From Motilimonas pumila (GTDB lineage Bacteria > Pseudomonadota > Gammaproteobacteria > Enterobacterales > CBDFNC01): 64,000 bases of DNA. The DNA lies in contig NZ_QZCH01000001.1 in NCBI RefSeq assembly GCF_003596335.1, positions 524,484-588,483 on the forward strand, written 5' to 3'. The translations under genes were made by a program, and so were the position numbers. This document shows positions 1 to 8,926 of this stretch, one piece after another. Each line of letters begins with the position of its first letter. Position 1 is the stretch's first letter. The notes below the pieces were generated by a model, which searched no databases, was not told the origin of the DNA, and was given only the letters and a program-made list of their open reading frames with translations.

Positions 1-12
1 GTTAATATTTGC

Positions 13-465
13 ATGCTTTCTCTGAAACACCTTTCTCTTTGCGCCGCATTTGCGCTTATCGCTGGTTGTAGTCAAAACTCAGCTCCTGCCGACTCAGGCA
101 CAACCGATGCCACCACGACGGTAAATGGCGAGACAGTGCCTTTAACCGCGTTTGAAGATATTCCAGCCGCGCAAAACACCAGTTTAAACGTCAATGATTC
201 TTTGATTATCAGTCAAGGAGAAGATTGGTTAGGCCGCTTGGTATTATCGAGCAAAATGAACAATGCGGACGCGTTCACTTATTATCGTGAAAACATGCCT
301 AAAATGGGTTGGCAACAAGTGGCCCAGGTACAAGGAAAAAATGCCGTGATGACCTTCATTAAACCAAAACGAGTGGCTACCTTACAATTTGAAGCGAGCT
401 CGCTCACTGGCAGTAGCACTATTCGGATTACGGTGTCTCCCCACAACCTGTCTCCAGGCCAGTAA
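13..465 (+). CDS. Putative outer-membrane lipoprotein, unknown function
   Basis: A 150-residue protein with an N-terminal lipoprotein signal: a hydrophobic stretch followed by the lipobox LIAGC, which puts the lipidated cysteine at residue 19. Ser follows the cysteine, so sorting to the outer membrane is expected. The mature part has an acidic Thr/Ser-rich spacer, then a compact domain (about residues 45-145) with the stretch YYRENMPKMGW, resembling small lipoproteins that carry a 'Y-R-x-x-M-P-x-x-G-W' signature. I know of no function for them. The ATG at 13 lies only 12 bases from the window edge, so its promoter cannot be judged. It is followed by a convergent gene. The existence of the gene is fairly sure; the role is unknown. 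Confidence 0.75.
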   Translation: MLSLKHLSLCAAFALIAGCSQNSAPADSGTTDATTTVNGETVPLTAFEDIPAAQNTSLNVNDSLIISQGEDWLGRLVLSSKMNNADAFTYYRENMPKMGWQQVAQVQGKNAVMTFIKPKRVATLQFEASSLTGSSTIRITVSPHNLSPGQ

Positions 466-525
466 TGTCCAAGGTCAAATGTCTGAGGCTTGCTTGAGCC
501 TCAGTCTAGAATAACAGCGGCACAA

Positions 526-1236
526 TTACGCAAGATTGATCAGCTTAAGTATTTGCTGTCGATTAAAGCGTGCCACGACACCTTGTTTATTGGTTGCTGA
601 CATGGCCTGCTGTTGCCGCAAATCTATTAACGCTAACATGGCTTGAGCTATCTCGTTTCCATTGATTGGTTGGTAGTTTGCCAAAGGTCCTATCATTACA
701 GGTGCAATGCACGCCATTGCGCGTTGTAACCATACTTCATCACGGCGAATTTCATCACGCAGCCCTTTTAACGGGCCGGGTTGCATAATATCTAAATAAG
801 GAAAGCCCAACTCAATCAGCCCCTGCTCCATATCACCTTTACATCTCAGGTAATGAGACATAGCCTTTACGGATGCGCCGATACTTGAGACAACCAACAG
901 ATGCGCTACCCCATGACTTTTCATGGTGGTCGCCACTTGCAGTACTAAATCGACGTCAATGGCTCTCAGCTTGGCTCTACTGCCGGCCTTTTTTAAAGTC
1001 GTGCCCAAAGCAATGATACCAACTTGTACTTGAACCTTTGCATTAGGCTCATCCATTACCGGCAACCCCAAATGCGGGTGACAATGTTGACGCAGTTTTT
1101 GATGCGAAATGGAAAGCGGTTTACGGCACAAATGGTGAATGTGATGAACACGGTGTGAACCTAGGCTTGCCTTTAACACTGCAGAGCCCACTAGACCACT
1201 GCCTCCCGCTAAACATATAGAAACCGTTTCAGGCAT
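526..1236 (-). CDS. NAD(P)-binding Rossmann-fold oxidoreductase, HTATIP2/YbjT-like
   Basis: A 236-residue cytoplasmic protein of the atypical short-chain dehydrogenase / NAD(P)H-binding group. The N-terminus carries a glycine-rich nucleotide loop, GGSGLVG at residues 11-17, after a hydrophobic beta strand. The central part has LLVVSSIGAS, matching the strand and serine of the extended SDR fold, followed by the K-G/E segment YLRCKGDMEQGL, where these proteins usually have Y-x-x-x-K. The late motif IMQPGPLKG is also typical of the group. The family acts on unknown substrates or as a redox sensor, so no reaction is assigned. It is transcribed leftward, and about 110 bp separate it from the upstream tetR gene on the same strand. 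Confidence 0.7.
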   Translation of the reverse strand: MPETVSICLAGGSGLVGSAVLKASLGSHRVHHIHHLCRKPLSISHQKLRQHCHPHLGLPVMDEPNAKVQVQVGIIALGTTLKKAGSRAKLRAIDVDLVLQVATTMKSHGVAHLLVVSSIGASVKAMSHYLRCKGDMEQGLIELGFPYLDIMQPGPLKGLRDEIRRDEVWLQRAMACIAPVMIGPLANYQPINGNEIAQAMLALIDLRQQQAMSATNKQGVVARFNRQQILKLINLA

Positions 1237-1346
1237 GAGTTACCTCATCAGTGATTGCCGCCAGTGAGAGTGAAAGGCTTTTGATAAGTCGACTCAGCCT
1301 GTGTATTGATTACATTGTTGCGAACATTACAAGCTCGAGCGAACCA

Positions 1347-1958
1347 TCACTCCGGAGCATAAGCCTTTAAAAAGAACTTCACCGACGCCCGTAAATAATC
1401 GTCGCGCTCCTCGGCGGTTTGCGTGTCGGGCACATTCAGCTCGGCCCGCATATGCGCTTCTCCCATCATAATAGATAAAAACTGACACGCAGCCCAACGC
1501 GGCTGAGGCACTGTGAGCTCACCTTGCTCGTCTTTCGCGGCTAAATAATCCGCCAACATGTTAATTAGCTTGTTAGGGCCAGCCTCAAAAAACACCACCG
1601 CCAGTTGCGGCACATTTTGCGACTCAAAGGCACATAGCGTATGGGTTTTTACCGCATCTTCACTGGTAATGAATTGACCAAAGTCTAACGCCAATTGCAG
1701 TAAACGGCTCGCAGCCGGTTGCTCTGGGCTGAGGTCTTCTTCCCCTAAAATCAGCCCCATGCATTTATCAGACATCGCGGCGGTGAACAATTCTTCTTTA
1801 CTGCCAAAATGGCTGTAGACCGTTTGCTTCGACACCCCGGCTTGATCCGCTATTTTTTTCATGGTGATGTTATTAAAACCATATTGAGTAAATAGCTTCA
1901 TGGAAGCGTTAATGATCAGCTCACGCTTATGTTCACTTTTTGTTCTATTATTATTCAT
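1347..1958 (-). CDS. TetR-family transcriptional repressor of the adjacent RND efflux operon
   Basis: A 203-residue TetR/AcrR-type regulator. The N-terminal helix-turn-helix is clear at about residues 12-60: ITMKKIADQAGVSKQTVYSHF, followed by GSKEELF. The C-terminal two thirds form the usual helical ligand-binding and dimer domain, resembling the AefR-like C-terminal domain (KFFLKAYAP end). It is divergent from the efflux genes that begin at 2081. The shared 122-bp gap contains a perfect inverted repeat (2015-2030) and a diverged second copy (2043-2058), which are the likely operators. The inferred role is repression of the pump and of itself, relieved by an unknown pump substrate. Confidence 0.88.
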   Translation of the reverse strand: MNNNRTKSEHKRELIINASMKLFTQYGFNNITMKKIADQAGVSKQTVYSHFGSKEELFTAAMSDKCMGLILGEEDLSPEQPAASRLLQLALDFGQFITSEDAVKTHTLCAFESQNVPQLAVVFFEAGPNKLINMLADYLAAKDEQGELTVPQPRWAACQFLSIMMGEAHMRAELNVPDTQTAEERDDYLRASVKFFLKAYAPE

Positions 1959-2010
1959 TGTGCTTCTATGTTCTGCTTAACTTTCCAGCATAGGTAAAAA
2001 TATCAAATTA

Positions 2011-2058
2011 AAACTAGACTCTTGAGTCTAACAAAAATAAACTAGACCCAGTAGTCCA
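2011..2058. promoter_or_regulatory. TetR operator: perfect 16-bp inverted repeat plus degenerate second copy
   Basis: TAGACTCTTGAGTCTA at 2015-2030 is a perfect 7-2-7 inverted repeat. A second, imperfect copy, TAGACCCAGTAGTCCA, lies at 2043-2058. Both are preceded by AAAC, and the copies are 28 bp apart, between a tetR gene and the divergent RND operon start at 2081. The second copy lies 23-38 bp before the efflux start codon, a position suited to blocking transcription. The role as operator is inferred from symmetry and location. Confidence 0.7.
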
Positions 2059-2080
2059 ATTTAAATTAATGGAATAACGC

Positions 2081-3175
2081 ATGGGCCAAAATTTCGTACT
2101 ACCCCACTTTAATAAGCTCTTCATTCTGCTTAGTTTTATTATCTTATCGAGTCAGTCAGTCGGAGCAGAAACCAAGCTCCACTTGGCTGAAAGCATCGCC
2201 TTAAAAGCTGAAACTCAATTTAATATTGAGCGAAAATTTGTGGGCAGTGTGTTTGCTCAGCAAAACGCAAACCTCGGGTTTGAACTGGCTGGCAAGGTGT
2301 CAAGTTTACTCGCAAACACCGGAGATATCATTGCTAAAGGCGACATTTTGGCAAAACAAGATACCGAACTACTGGAAATTGAACGTAAGGAACTTACTGC
2401 GCAACTGAGCCAAACCGAGGCAGATATTGTGCTAGTGGCAGCTAATCTGAAACGACTTTCTTCATTAAAACAAAAAGGCTATACCTCAGACCAAAGTGTG
2501 GATGAGTTACAAGCCCAACGTAAGTCCTTGAACGCCAATAAAGCCCGTGTTGAAGCTTCATTGAACGCCAACCAAGCCAAGCTCAATAAATCCCAGCTAG
2601 TGGCACCGTTCGCAGGCCAAATTGGTGCGCGAAACGTAGCAGAAGGGCAAGTCGTCAATGCTGGCGAGCCGGTATTCCAAATTTTGCAGCGAGATAAACA
2701 AGAGATAAAAGTCGGGATCCCGGTCAGGGTGATCCATAAGCTGGATAAAAATGCGCCAGTCAGTGCCACCATAGGCACAAACCACTTACCTGTTTCTCTT
2801 ATTACTCAAGGCGCACTCGTTGATGCCAACACACGCACCGTGCAACTGCGCTTTGCGCTACCGGCAGATAAAAGCTTTATTCCAGGCCAATTGGCCTTTA
2901 TTCACCTGCAAGAGCAACAACAGGAAGCTGGTTTTTGGGTACCAATGACGGCTCTTACTGATGGCGTGCGTGGCTTATGGAATGTCTTTGTCGCAGTGAA
3001 ACAAGGAGATAGTTGGTTGCTAGAAAGGCGGGATATTCGCGTAGCATATGCCGACAAAAGCGCTGCTTATATCCACGGAGCGCTCGCGGCCAATGAGCGT
3101 ATTATTACCAGTGGCGTGCATAAACTGGTTCCCGGTCAAGCCGTTCGCTTAATTGACAGTGATTGGAGTCGATAA
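2081..3175 (+). CDS. RND efflux periplasmic adaptor (membrane fusion protein)
   Basis: A 364-residue HlyD/AcrA-type adaptor that would link the inner-membrane RND pump to an outer-membrane TolC-type channel. The N-terminus is a signal peptide (hydrophobic FILLSFIILSSQSVGA, cleavage near residue 29). The lipoyl/barrel-sandwich half (NLGFELAGKVSSLLANTGDIIAKGD) is followed by an alpha-helical hairpin of about 80 residues rich in Q, L and K, and then the second lipoyl half (LVAPFAGQIGARNVAEGQVV). The C-terminus has the beta-barrel and membrane-proximal domains (GALVDANTRTVQLRF, ITSGVHKLVPGQAVR). The length is normal for the family. Only 3 bp separate it from the pump gene. No outer-membrane channel gene is present, so a shared TolC is expected. 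Confidence 0.92.
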   Translation: MGQNFVLPHFNKLFILLSFIILSSQSVGAETKLHLAESIALKAETQFNIERKFVGSVFAQQNANLGFELAGKVSSLLANTGDIIAKGDILAKQDTELLEIERKELTAQLSQTEADIVLVAANLKRLSSLKQKGYTSDQSVDELQAQRKSLNANKARVEASLNANQAKLNKSQLVAPFAGQIGARNVAEGQVVNAGEPVFQILQRDKQEIKVGIPVRVIHKLDKNAPVSATIGTNHLPVSLITQGALVDANTRTVQLRFALPADKSFIPGQLAFIHLQEQQQEAGFWVPMTALTDGVRGLWNVFVAVKQGDSWLLERRDIRVAYADKSAAYIHGALAANERIITSGVHKLVPGQAVRLIDSDWSR

Positions 3176-3178
3176 GCC

Positions 3179-6100
3179 ATGATCAATGCATTTGTCACCA
3201 ACAGCCGGCTACTGATATTGATGCTGGCGGTCATTATTGTATCTGGGTTAGGCGCACTGCACACCTTGCCGCGCACCGAAGATCCCCGCATCACTAACCG
3301 CTTTGCGTCAATACTGACGGCCTTTCCAGGCGCTTCGGCGGAGCGAGTGGAAGCGTTAATCAGTGAAAAAATAGAAACTAAAATTCGCAAATTGCCAGAG
3401 ATAAAACTGCTAACTTCTACGTCTCGTCCGGGCATGTCTGTGATTCAGGTAGAGCTCAAAGACGACGTCATGGACGGTACGCCGGTATGGTCTAGGATCC
3501 GTGATTTGCTCGGTGACATTGCCCCTGAATTACCTCAAGGCAGCGCGTCGCCGGTGCTTGATGACGATCGCGGGTACGCGTTTAGTCGTATTATCGCGTT
3601 GACTTGGCAAGGCGCTGGCGAGCCAGACCAAGCCATTTTAGCCCGCTACGCCAAAGAGTTGTTAAATCGATTTCGCCTCATTCCTGGAACCGATTTCGTT
3701 GAAGTGCAAGGGGCACCTGAAGAGGAAATTCTGGTTGAAGTGGATATCAATACAGCATCAGCTCTTGGCTTAACGCCGGCGCAGGTTTCTCAGCTTATCG
3801 CGGGGGCCGATGCGAAAGTAGCGGCTGGCGAAATCAACAATAGCTTTAACCGTATGCAACTGGAAATCACAGGTGAATTAAACTCCGTTGAGCGCATTCG
3901 TGATATTCCCATTGTCAGCGACAGTAATGGCTTTGTTTATCGAGTAGGCGATTTAGCACAGGTAAAACGTCAAATTAAACAACCACAAAGTGACTTAGCC
4001 ATTATCAATGGTGAACAAGGTATTACAGTTTCTGCCCGCATGCTGCACGATATTCGTATCGACCAATGGAGCGCAAAAGTAGACCAAGACTTAGCCGAAT
4101 TTAAGCGCATCTTGCCGGCAAATATTCAGGTCTCTGACATTTTTGACCAAAACGGCTATACCCATACTCGCCTGACCGACTTAATGGATAATGTGTTACT
4201 CGGGTTTGCGATTATTTCCGTGGTGCTATTGATTACACTGGGCTGGCGTTCTGCACTGATTGTGGCGTTATCACTGCCTATTACTGTGCTTTTTACCCTG
4301 AGTTGTATGAATTATTTTGGCCTACCAATTCATCAAATGTCAGTCACAGGTTTGGTGGTGGCACTTGGGATCATGGTGGATAACGCCATTGTTATGACAG
4401 ATTCCATCGGCCAAAAGCGCCACCAAGGCATGTCCCCTATTTACGCCATTCAGCGTTCAATTAAGCATTTATGGTTGCCATTGCTGGGATCAACCCTAAC
4501 CACCATTTTGGCCTTTATGCCAATTATTTTAATGCCAGGGCCTGCTGGCGAGTTTGTTGGCGGTATCGCGCTCAGCGTAATCTTTTCGTTAATTGGCTCG
4601 TATTTTATCTCTCATACCTTACTTGCCAGCGTGGCCGGGCGTTTTCTATTACAGCGTGAAAACAATCATCGCTGGTATCAAAACGGTGTTGCGTTCCCGG
4701 CGCTTGGCCGAGCCTTTCGTGCCACGCTAAAATTATCTTTACGTTTTCCGAAGAGCAGTGTGATACTGGTGTTTGCTTTGCCTGCATTTGGTTTTTTCAG
4801 TGCCGGAAAACTGACCGAACAGTTCTTTCCACCGTCAGATCGTGACATGTTTCATATCGAAGTCTTCTTAGCGCCGCAAACAAGCATCGAACGCACTCGC
4901 GCCGTCACGGCTGAAATAGACCAAGTGCTGGCTCAAGAAGCTACCATCAACTCAATTAATTGGTTTATCGGTAATAATGCGCCCACCTTCTATTACAACT
5001 TAATGCTACGCCAGCAAGGGGCGCAAAACTATGCGCAAGCAATGATAACCAGTACTGACTTTGAAGAAGCGAACCGTTTAATACCTGTGTTGCAAGAGCG
5101 ACTAGACCGGGAGTTTCCAGAAGCACAAATTATCGTCCGCCAATTGGAGCAAGGCCCTCCTTTTAACGCGCCGATAGAAGTACGCTTGTACGGCCCGAAC
5201 CTCGACAAGCTGAAAGTATACGGTGATGAAGTACGCCGAGTGATGTATCAAACACAAGACATGCTGCATACCCGCTCGACCTTACTTGCGGGCACGCCTA
5301 AGGTATGGCTCAACGTAAACGAAGAAGCCAGCCGCGTCATGGGATTAGGTTTAACCGAACTGGCATCGCAACTTGAAACTAGCACCCAAGGTCGAGTCAA
5401 CGGTTCGGTATTAGAAGCTACCGAGTCTATTCCCGTGAGGATCCGCATTGCTGATGATCAAAGGCAACAATTATCGGACTTGGCGAGTTTGAATTTCACG
5501 AGCCAACAAGCCGGCTTCATTCCTGTCACAGCGCTGTCGGAAGTTGAGCTCAAACCCAGTCGAGGCGCCATCCCAAGACGCGATGGTAGCCGTGTCAATG
5601 TGATTGAAGGCTATATCACTCAAGGAGTACTGCCAGCCAAGGTGCTGACCGATCTCAAGCAACGCCTCGCTGATGAAAACATCGAACTGCCCGCGGGTTA
5701 CCGATTAGAGTTTGGTGGTGAAGCAGCCAAGCGAGACGATGCCGTAGGTAACCTGCTGGCAAGTATTGGTTTGGTGATGACCTTGTTGGTGACAGTTATT
5801 GTGCTGTCGTTTAACTCATTTCGTTTGAGTTTGCTGATCATGCTAACAGCGGTGCAAGCTGCAGGTTTAGGTTTACTGAGCGTGTATCTAGGGGGTTACC
5901 CTTTCGGCTTTACCGTGATCATCGGCTTACTGGGCTTAATCGGCCTTGCCATTAACGCAGCCATCGTGATTTTGGCCGAGCTAAAGTCCACTCCCGCTGC
6001 TTGCGCCGGAGATAAAGAGGCGGCTCTCGAGTGTGTACTAAGTTGTACCCGCCATATTACTTCTACCACCATTACCACTGTAGGTGGCTTTATCCCGCTA

Positions 6101-6268
6101 ATCTTAGCTGGCGGTGGTTTCTGGCCGCCATTTGCGGTGGCGATTGCTGGCGGTACTGTGATGACCACTTTAGTATCATTTTACTTTGTTCCGGCAGGCT
6201 TTATGCTCCTTAAGGGTCGTAAACACACCCCCTTGTTTATGAAGCAAGCTGCCACTGTGAGTGAATAA
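3179..6268 (+). CDS. RND multidrug efflux permease (AcrB/HAE family-like)
   Basis: A 1029-residue inner-membrane proton-driven exporter. The architecture is TM1, a large periplasmic porter loop (about 30-330), TM2-6, a central cytoplasmic helix, TM7, a second porter loop (about 550-850) and TM8-12. Family motifs include FPGASAERVE near the start, VALGIMVDNAIVMTDS in TM4, and GLIGLAINAAIVI in TM10. The proton relay is not that of AcrB: TM4 has Asp401-Asn402 instead of Asp-Asp, and TM10 has Asn926 at the AcrB Lys940 position. Such replacements occur in other RND subgroups. It forms an operon with the adaptor upstream and is probably controlled by the divergent TetR. The substrate cannot be predicted. 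Confidence 0.93.
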   Translation: MINAFVTNSRLLILMLAVIIVSGLGALHTLPRTEDPRITNRFASILTAFPGASAERVEALISEKIETKIRKLPEIKLLTSTSRPGMSVIQVELKDDVMDGTPVWSRIRDLLGDIAPELPQGSASPVLDDDRGYAFSRIIALTWQGAGEPDQAILARYAKELLNRFRLIPGTDFVEVQGAPEEEILVEVDINTASALGLTPAQVSQLIAGADAKVAAGEINNSFNRMQLEITGELNSVERIRDIPIVSDSNGFVYRVGDLAQVKRQIKQPQSDLAIINGEQGITVSARMLHDIRIDQWSAKVDQDLAEFKRILPANIQVSDIFDQNGYTHTRLTDLMDNVLLGFAIISVVLLITLGWRSALIVALSLPITVLFTLSCMNYFGLPIHQMSVTGLVVALGIMVDNAIVMTDSIGQKRHQGMSPIYAIQRSIKHLWLPLLGSTLTTILAFMPIILMPGPAGEFVGGIALSVIFSLIGSYFISHTLLASVAGRFLLQRENNHRWYQNGVAFPALGRAFRATLKLSLRFPKSSVILVFALPAFGFFSAGKLTEQFFPPSDRDMFHIEVFLAPQTSIERTRAVTAEIDQVLAQEATINSINWFIGNNAPTFYYNLMLRQQGAQNYAQAMITSTDFEEANRLIPVLQERLDREFPEAQIIVRQLEQGPPFNAPIEVRLYGPNLDKLKVYGDEVRRVMYQTQDMLHTRSTLLAGTPKVWLNVNEEASRVMGLGLTELASQLETSTQGRVNGSVLEATESIPVRIRIADDQRQQLSDLASLNFTSQQAGFIPVTALSEVELKPSRGAIPRRDGSRVNVIEGYITQGVLPAKVLTDLKQRLADENIELPAGYRLEFGGEAAKRDDAVGNLLASIGLVMTLLVTVIVLSFNSFRLSLLIMLTAVQAAGLGLLSVYLGGYPFGFTVIIGLLGLIGLAINAAIVILAELKSTPAACAGDKEAALECVLSCTRHITSTTITTVGGFIPLILAGGGFWPPFAVAIAGGTVMTTLVSFYFVPAGFMLLKGRKHTPLFMKQAATVSE

Positions 6269-6308
6269 TAAACTCACTCCCTATGAGGTAAACAAAGTCT
6301 AGGATGCT

Positions 6309-6347
6309 GCCAGGCTTTGCCGTCAAATCTGACTGGTAAAGCTTGGC
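6309..6347 (+). other. Long hairpin downstream of the efflux operon
   Basis: A 13-bp outer stem (6309-6321 with 6335-6347) and a 4-bp inner stem (6322-6325 with 6330-6333) enclose the loop AATC, with a single bulged T at 6334. Two outer pairs are G-U if the + strand is the RNA and would be C-A mismatches on the other strand, so the structure favours a + strand transcript. There is no clear U-tract after it. It may be a transcript 3' end or a stabilising structure. Confidence 0.5.
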
Positions 6348-6413
6348 GCATTGTTCCTGCTTCTGTTGCCCTTTATACTGCTTTAATCAAATCGCTTTAG
6401 GAGTTAACTCAAT

Positions 6414-6608
6414 ATGGACTTATCCAACTATCTCAAGATGGATATCAATATCTTGTTCAGTATTATTAATATGAAATTACGCGATGAAGAAGGCGATTTA
6501 TCAGCACTGTGTCAACGCTATCAATTAGACGCTGAACTATTAGCCCAGCGCCTAGCCGAGAAAGGTTGGAACTACCATCAAGACGTCAATCAGTTCAAAG
6601 TCGGCTAA
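6414..6608 (+). CDS. DUF4250 family small protein
   Basis: A 64-residue acidic cytoplasmic protein matching the DUF4250 pattern: an N-terminal segment ending in SIINMKLRDEEGDLSALC, a middle LDAELLAQRLAEKGW, and a C-terminal NQFK. Proteins of this kind are short and widespread in marine gammaproteobacteria and Firmicutes, and no function is known. The start ATG at 6414 is preceded by an AGGAG ribosome site in TTTAGGAGTTAAC. It stands alone between the efflux operon and the convergent trxC. Confidence 0.8.
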   Translation: MDLSNYLKMDINILFSIINMKLRDEEGDLSALCQRYQLDAELLAQRLAEKGWNYHQDVNQFKVG

Positions 6609-6682
6609 GAGCGCCGCCTCAATGAAAACGGCATTGCGTTTATGAAACTCAAAGCGTGCAAGTTACCATTCGCACCGCATAC

Positions 6683-7117
6683 TTAGGCAATACCAGATTG
6701 CGTTAACCATTGACGAAATTGGTTAGCAGGCAGCGCTCCCGCGACTCTTGTCTGCTCCTTGCCCGCTTTTAACACCATTAAGGTAGGAATACTGCGTATT
6801 TGAAACTGTCCCGCCAATTGTTGCTCGGCTTCAGTATCCAGCTTTAAAAAGATAGCTTTACCAGCCAGTTCAGTGGCCACTTGCGAGTATGTCGGCGCAA
6901 ATTGTTGGCATGGTCCACACCAGCTGGCCCAAAAGTCAATGACAATAGGTAAGCCTGCTTGCTTGAATGCCTCAAAATTGTTGCCCGTTGCGTTAACTGG
7001 GCCACTTAATATGGCTTGCTTGCATTTACCACATTGCGGGTCTGATGCTATTTTGGCCACGGGGATACGGTTTTGAGTGTGGCATTGGCTACAACGAATA
7101 ATACAAGTTTCCATCAC
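6683..7117 (-). CDS. trxC: Thioredoxin 2 (zinc-binding thioredoxin)
   Basis: A 144-residue thioredoxin with the N-terminal zinc module specific to TrxC: cysteines at 5/9/12 and 29/32 (CSQC, CGKC). The thioredoxin fold follows, with the active site WCGPC at residues 66-70 and the cis-proline segment RSIPTLMVLKAG. It reduces cytosolic protein disulfides and is an oxidative-stress thioredoxin in E. coli, where OxyR controls it; I did not identify an OxyR site here. The second codon is also Met, so translation may start one codon later. It converges on the DUF4250 gene and is divergent from the transporter at 7410. Confidence 0.95.
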   Translation of the reverse strand: MMETCIIRCSQCHTQNRIPVAKIASDPQCGKCKQAILSGPVNATGNNFEAFKQAGLPIVIDFWASWCGPCQQFAPTYSQVATELAGKAIFLKLDTEAEQQLAGQFQIRSIPTLMVLKAGKEQTRVAGALPANQFRQWLTQSGIA

Positions 7118-7409
7118 GCCTCCATCCTGTAAGATCTTATATTATGGTTGATATGGGGACTGTCAGCTTAAATTCCAAACACCAACCATGCTCCTCAAGC
7201 TAAAACGTACGTCATTATTAAACTTCGCCCAATCGCCTTATGACACAGCGCAATTAAAAACTTAAAACACATGGCCAAACCCTATAAACGTTTGACATTG
7301 ACGCCTCAGTTGGCACACTTATCTGTATCATTTATTTCCTTCGTTCGTAGCAGATTTGACCTATCGGTTAAGCATTGTTGCAAACAGTAAAACTATCTTG
7401 TAGGTAACC

Positions 7410-8762
7410 ATGACAGAAGACAGAGGTCAGTTTAGCTCTCGCTTGGGCTTTGTAATGGCGGCGGCCGGCTCTGCGGTAGGCGTTGGTAACATTTGGGGCT
7501 TTCCGACCCAAGCAGCTAGCAATGGTGGCGGTGCATTCCTTTTGGTATACATCATCTTAATTTTTCTATTGGGTTACCCCATGCTGGTTGCAGAGTTGCT
7601 GATTGGCCGTCACGGCCAGGCTAACCCAATGAAGTCGATGCAAAAGGTCGCGAGCTCCCCTGTCACGCGTAAAATTGGAGCTATCGCCGGCGTTGCTTCA
7701 ATACTCGTGGTGACCTTAATTTTCACCTTCTATGGCATTATTTCAGGCTGGTTCATGAGTTATACCCTCGCCCCCATCGCAGAAGCGTTTGGCGCTCAAG
7801 ATAAAGCCCAATGGTTGACAGACTTTTCATTGAGTCGAAATTTGGTCTTTACCTTACTGTTTGGCTTAGTCACTGTAATTGTGGTTAAAAAAGGCATTAA
7901 AGACGGTATCGAAAAATGGTCTACGCGGTTGATGCCTTTGCTGTTTTTATTGTTAATCGTCAGCGCTATCTACATGATGACGCAGCCAGGGGCAATGGCA
8001 GGCCTCAAGGTTTATCTTATTCCCGACTTTTCTAAAGTATTAGAGCCAAGTCTACTGGCCAGTGCTTTAGGGCAAACTTTCTTCTCTTTGTCCCTCGGCT
8101 CTGGCGCTATGATGGTGTATGGGTCTTATTTGAGTAAAAAAGACAGCGTACCTAAACTTGCCGTGCAGGTGACGTTAGTCGATACCGGAGTAGCCTTATT
8201 GGCCGGCTTATTGATAGTGCCAGCTATGTACGTGGCCATGCACCAAGGCGTGGAAATTTATGACGCAGCCGGTAATTTTCTAAAAGAAGATACGTTAGTC
8301 TTTACCGTATTACCGGCGCTCTTTGACACCATGGGCAGTGCTAAGTATGTGGTCAGCAGCGTATTTTTCTTTTTGCTGGTCGTTGCAGCTTTGACGTCCT
8401 CAATCGCCATGCTTGAAACCCCGGTTGCGTTCGTGTGTGAAACCTTAGGCATGGTACGCAACAAGGCGGTTTGGCTTGCCGGAGCCATGGCGACAGCCAC
8501 CAGCTGCATCATAGTATTTAACTTTGAAACCTTATTCTCATTGGTAATTAAGATTTCGACTCAATACGCACAGCCACTTTCCAGCTTAGCCGTATGCGTA
8601 TTTGCCGGTTGGGTATGGCATAGAAATCAAGTACTGGCGGAGATCAAACAAGGAGATGAGCAAATAGAGCACTCCCTGTTCTGGAGAGTTTGGCCAGCGT
8701 ACGTGAAATACGTTTGCCCGATTTTGGTCGGCTTTTTAGTGATCCGCTCTATTACTGCTTAA
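7410..8762 (+). CDS. Sodium-dependent transporter of the SNF/NSS family
   Basis: A 450-residue integral membrane protein, about 11-12 transmembrane helices, of the neurotransmitter:sodium symporter family. The N-terminus carries the family hallmark around TM1: SRLGFVMAAAGSAVGVGNIWGFP, with the conserved G-N-x-W-x-F-P. The next segment NGGGAFLLVY is also conserved. A central LGQTFFSLSLGSGAMMVYGSYL matches TM6, which carries the unwound substrate site. Bacterial members usually import amino acids or related compounds with Na+. The specific substrate is unknown. It is a single gene; the upstream 292 bp shared with divergent trxC must hold the promoters, and I could not pick reliable -35/-10 boxes there. 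Confidence 0.9.
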   Translation: MTEDRGQFSSRLGFVMAAAGSAVGVGNIWGFPTQAASNGGGAFLLVYIILIFLLGYPMLVAELLIGRHGQANPMKSMQKVASSPVTRKIGAIAGVASILVVTLIFTFYGIISGWFMSYTLAPIAEAFGAQDKAQWLTDFSLSRNLVFTLLFGLVTVIVVKKGIKDGIEKWSTRLMPLLFLLLIVSAIYMMTQPGAMAGLKVYLIPDFSKVLEPSLLASALGQTFFSLSLGSGAMMVYGSYLSKKDSVPKLAVQVTLVDTGVALLAGLLIVPAMYVAMHQGVEIYDAAGNFLKEDTLVFTVLPALFDTMGSAKYVVSSVFFFLLVVAALTSSIAMLETPVAFVCETLGMVRNKAVWLAGAMATATSCIIVFNFETLFSLVIKISTQYAQPLSSLAVCVFAGWVWHRNQVLAEIKQGDEQIEHSLFWRVWPAYVKYVCPILVGFLVIRSITA

Positions 8763-8775
8763 CCCCCTTTTATAC

Positions 8776-8813
8776 CGCGCGGTGTTATTAACAAACATCA
8801 GTAATACCGCGCG
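8776..8813 (+). terminator. GC-rich hairpin after the SNF transporter, possible terminator
   Basis: CGCGCGGT (8776-8783) pairs with ACCGCGCG (8806-8813) around a 22-base loop that can add an ATT/AAT pairing. It follows the transporter stop by 13 bp. The following bases are CAGCTTTAAG, a poor U-tract, so its strength as a terminator is uncertain. Confidence 0.4.
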
Positions 8814-8926
8814 CAGCTTTAAGCCGCTACTTTTCACAAAAGGGCTAATCTGCTCACTGAAATTTTTATAAAAAATGATAATTTAAAATACATCTTAATC
8901 CCCCCTATTTTCGCAAGGAGAATAAC

